Shown piece by piece: positions 23,391 to 25,017 of a DNA stretch of 25,017 nt. Numbering within the stretch: position 1 is the first letter of the stretch; each line of letters starts with the position of its first letter. This DNA comes from Candidatus Avelusimicrobium stercoris (GTDB lineage: Bacteria; Elusimicrobiota; Elusimicrobia; Elusimicrobiales; Elusimicrobiaceae), in the NCBI GenBank assembly GCA_002432025.1, contig DJFE01000018.1, positions 1 to 25,017 on the forward strand. The letters run 5' to 3'. The notes beneath the pieces are model-generated. The model was not told the DNA's origin. It made no database searches and saw only the letters and a program-made list of their open reading frames with translations. Both the position numbers and the translations under genes were made by a program.

Positions 23391-24560
23391 TCAGAAAATA
23401 GGCTGCTGCAAAATCGTTACGCGGCTATCCCCGCGGTAGAAATTAACCGGGTTTTGGATAAACTGCTTGTACAGATATTCATCCCGTTTATAATTAGGCA
23501 GGCTGGCGGGCTTGGCTATTGGGATAGAGAGGTTGAAATTGACCGTTTCCTCCACCTCTTGGCCTTGCTGGTTGACGATAGTGCCGGTGCGCATTTCGTT
23601 TAAGTGCAAGTGCAATTTTTCCGGGCGGGAATATTCGTGCGTGGTAATGCGCAGGCGCAGGGACTTGTCTTTATTATAAAGGGCAAGCGCCTTGGCCTTG
23701 GCGTCAAAAACCACGGTTATCGGGTCGCGGAAATGTTTTTCGCCATTGATTAAATAGCGGTACAAATGCGGCAGAAATTCCATCGGACCGCTATAATTAT
23801 AAACCTCAAATTCCTGCCCGTTGCCCACGGTGAATTTGCTGTTTAAATTGACGTGGCGGATACCGTGTTTGGGGTGTTTAGGCGTTAAGAATTTTTCAAA
23901 AGAAAAGACCAAATCCCGCGCGTTAAAATTTTTAGCCGTCAAGCGGGAAATATCGTTTGTAAAGCGCACGCGCAAGGTGGCTTGGTGCGCATTGGGGGAG
24001 AAGACCTTTTGGAATTGGGTGCGGTTTTCCGCCAGAAAGCGCAGGCGTTTTAAAAAGCGCAGTTCCAAATCCCGGTTATTTTGCTGTTCCACACGCTTAA
24101 AGAGTTGTGTCAAATGGGGGGTAAGAATATAAAAATATTTTTTGTAATAGGTGGAAGCAAATGCTTCAAACATACTGGGCTTGTGGTATTTGTCCGTGAG
24201 CGCCCACCATTGGCGCAGGGCCTCGGTCGGGTTTTTGTTCCCTTTCAGCAGTTCTTTAATATGCTGGTGCGGGCTCATCGGCATCCGGCGGGATAAGGCT
24301 TGCCCGGCGGCTTGGGTTTGCGCAGCCAGTTTGGCGTTTATTTTGGCGGTTTGGGCGGCTATTCTGCCCGAATTGAGCGCGGTTGCTTGTTGTGCGGCGC
24401 GTACGGCGGCTTTTTCTGCCGGGATTACCGGGGTAACCTTGGCGGCTTTAACGGCGCGGCGTGCCGAGCGGAAGCCCTTTTGCGCACGGACGGGCAGGGC
24501 GGAACTGAATAAAAAGAAAGCGAGAAACAGCGAAATAATTTTTGCGGTGCGTGTGTTCAT
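23391..24560 (-). CDS. Secreted protein of unknown function
   Basis: A 389-residue protein I do not recognise. The signal peptide is clear (positive start MNTRTAK, hydrophobic IISLFLAFFLFSSALP, likely cut after VRA at 26). A stretch of about 65 residues follows, rich in Ala, Lys, Arg and Gln (29-92), probably helical or disordered. The remaining part, about 95-389, looks globular, with many aromatic and basic residues (TYYKKYFYILTPHLTQLFKRVEQQ, then beta-like strands such as ALALYNKDKSLRLRITTHEY). No lipobox, anchor or enzyme motif is visible. It has its own extended -10 box right before the ATG. It may be lineage-specific; homology is untested. Confidence 0.75.
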   Translation of the reverse strand: MNTRTAKIISLFLAFFLFSSALPVRAQKGFRSARRAVKAAKVTPVIPAEKAAVRAAQQATALNSGRIAAQTAKINAKLAAQTQAAGQALSRRMPMSPHQHIKELLKGNKNPTEALRQWWALTDKYHKPSMFEAFASTYYKKYFYILTPHLTQLFKRVEQQNNRDLELRFLKRLRFLAENRTQFQKVFSPNAHQATLRVRFTNDISRLTAKNFNARDLVFSFEKFLTPKHPKHGIRHVNLNSKFTVGNGQEFEVYNYSGPMEFLPHLYRYLINGEKHFRDPITVVFDAKAKALALYNKDKSLRLRITTHEYSRPEKLHLHLNEMRTGTIVNQQGQEVEETVNFNLSIPIAKPASLPNYKRDEYLYKQFIQNPVNFYRGDSRVTILQQPIF

Positions 24561-24566
24561 ATTAAC

Positions 24567-24575
24567 AGTATAACA
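24567..24575 (-). promoter_or_regulatory. Extended -10 promoter abutting the secreted-protein start
   Basis: Minus strand TGTTATACT, then 6 nt (GTTAAT), then ATG (24558-24560). No ribosome site is present. The layout is the same as at rnhB and the wecA-like gene. Confidence 0.55.
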
Positions 24576-24601
24576 CGGGAGTTTTGCAAAAAGAAAGGGC
24601 T

Positions 24602-24631
24602 AAAAGGCCTAGGCGGCCCCTAGGCCCTTTT
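24602..24631. terminator. Symmetric hairpin, possible bidirectional terminator
   Basis: AAAAGGCCTAGG (24602-24613) pairs with CCTAGGCC-C-TTTT (24619-24631), a 12-bp stem with one bulged C and a 5-nt loop. A-runs and T-runs flank it on both strands. It would stop minus-strand transcripts coming from the right before the secreted-protein promoter. Confidence 0.5.
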
Positions 24632-24675
24632 GTGCCGAAAGGAAATGGAAAGAGGGCTCTTGTGTTATTGTTTTT

Positions 24676-24727
24676 GCCGTCATCCTGGAAAGTCTTGGTG
24701 GGCCGCCAATTCCTTGGGGCTGACGGC
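24676..24727 (+). repeat. Degenerate unit of the palindromic repeat family
   Basis: Begins GCCGTCATCCTGGAAAGTC like a normal arm and ends in TGACGGC, giving a 7-bp inverted repeat (24676-24682 with 24721-24727). Its internal partner arm TCCAGGAT is missing. The middle GGGCCGCCAATTCC resembles the loop of the unit at 24922-24963, so this may be a chimera. The preceding GTTTTT also matches the pilin copy. Confidence 0.6.
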
Positions 24728-24742
24728 TTTATTAAAATAGAG

Positions 24743-24768
24743 GTCATTCTGAACTTGTTTCAGAATCT
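24743..24768 (+). repeat. GTCATTCTGAA-type hairpin repeat
   Basis: GTC, then an 8-bp hairpin ATTCTGAA (24746-24753) with TTCAGAAT (24759-24766) and a 5-nt loop, then CT-ACC. It has the same GTC-hairpin-CT layout as the other arms. Elements with this look occur in many bacterial genomes. Confidence 0.75.
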
Positions 24769-24799
24769 ACCTTATGGGTAGTGGCTGTTATTTAACGAA

Positions 24800-24889
24800 G
24801 TCATACTGGAAGGTTTCTGTCCAGTATCTGTTGTTTTCCTCTTTTTTAATAACAACAGATCCTGGACTACGACTTTCCAGGATGACGGC
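24800..24889. repeat. Composite palindromic element, two inverted arms
   Basis: The left arm 24800-24835 and right arm 24851-24886 are inverted copies identical at 29 of 36 positions by eye. Each arm has its own 8-bp hairpin: ATACTGGA 24803-24810 with TCCAGTAT 24820-24827, and ATCCTGGA 24859-24866 with TCCAGGAT 24876-24883. The inner joint ATCTGTTGTT / AACAACAGAT is a perfect 10-bp inverted repeat around a T-rich centre. It ends in ATGACGGC like the pilin copy. Confidence 0.85.
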
Positions 24890-24921
24890 CACGACAATGC
24901 ATAAGGCACACGACCCAAGCA

Positions 24922-24963
24922 GTAGGTCCTGAAAACCCTGCGGGCCGCCAGTTCAGGATCTAC
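24922..24963 (+). repeat. Long-stem hairpin repeat with GTAG/CTAC ends
   Basis: GTAGGTCCTGAA (24922-24933) pairs with TTCAGGATCTAC (24952-24963) over 12 bp with one G-T pair and an 18-nt loop. The sequence after it, CGTACGGGTTGT, parallels CTTATGGGTAGT after the hairpin at 24743-24768, so the two units share their right flank. Confidence 0.7.
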
Positions 24964-25017
24964 CGTACGGGTTGTTTGTCGTTGTCGTTTCGTCGTTCTT
25001 TTTAAAGGGGTTGTTTC

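Larger units (their letters stand above)
24576..25017. other. Gene-less region rich in hairpin repeats
   Basis: About 440 nt without a convincing gene. The short open frames here run through repeats and have no ribosome sites or family resemblance. It contains one terminator-like hairpin and at least four repeat units of the palindromic family also found in the pilin gene, listed separately. Confidence 0.75.

Noticed and set aside
24584..24781. Plus-strand open frame in the right-hand gene-less region
   Set aside because: It translates the terminator-like hairpin and the repeats; its only familiar peptides come from the repeat units, and no ribosome site precedes it.
24676..24963. CRISPR array among the repeats at the right edge
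   Set aside because: Units differ in sequence, are palindromic, are not evenly spaced and lack unique spacers; no cas gene is present.

Overview
The window reads as a chromosomal segment of a free-living or gut-associated Gram-negative bacterium. My best guess is an Elusimicrobiota-like lineage. That is inference, based on a type IV pilin-like gene with an F-T-L-I-E-L-L start, very compact gene packing, moderate GC and palindromic repeats of the GTCAT-hairpin-ATCT kind. No tRNA, rRNA, CRISPR array, transposase or phage gene is visible. Almost every gene lies on the minus strand; only the pilin at the left edge and one small lipoprotein are on the plus strand.

Layout, left to right. Positions 70-834 (+) hold a pilin-like protein whose leader region contains a 151-bp palindromic repeat. 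Positions 837-6765 (-) are a self-contained N-acetylglucosamine operon read nagF-nagE-nagB-nagA. One polypeptide carries EIIA, HPr and Enzyme I, followed by the EIIBC permease, the deaminase and the deacetylase. Together these take phosphate from PEP and turn external GlcNAc into fructose-6-phosphate. A promoter and the previous gene's terminator separate it from 6883-12840 (-), a 1985-residue secreted alpha-2-macroglobulin-like protein in which the thioester motif is replaced.

Positions 12937-19381 (-) form a tight run, read from the right: a WecA/MraY-type glycosyl-phosphate transferase, an FAD-dependent UDP-galactopyranose-mutase-like protein, a NadD-YqeK fusion, a LytR_C-domain membrane protein, RsfS with a lysine-rich repeat tail, and ArgRS. 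Divergent from it is a lipoprotein (19415-20044, +) that ends in a bidirectional terminator. Next come a Wzx/MOP-family flippase (20075-21484, -), then rnhB-yraN-pnp (23364 to 21539, -) and a secreted protein of unknown function (23391-24560, -). Positions 24576-25017 have no convincing gene but contain several repeats of the same hairpin family found in the pilin gene.

Two observations stand out. First, arms of the palindromic repeat differ at paired positions in a compensatory way, and one copy sits in frame inside the pilin leader. Second, three genes (wecA-like, rnhB and the secreted protein) have an extended -10 box ending 6-7 nt before the ATG and no Shine-Dalgarno sequence, which predicts leaderless mRNAs; other genes in the window have clear AGGAG-type sites.
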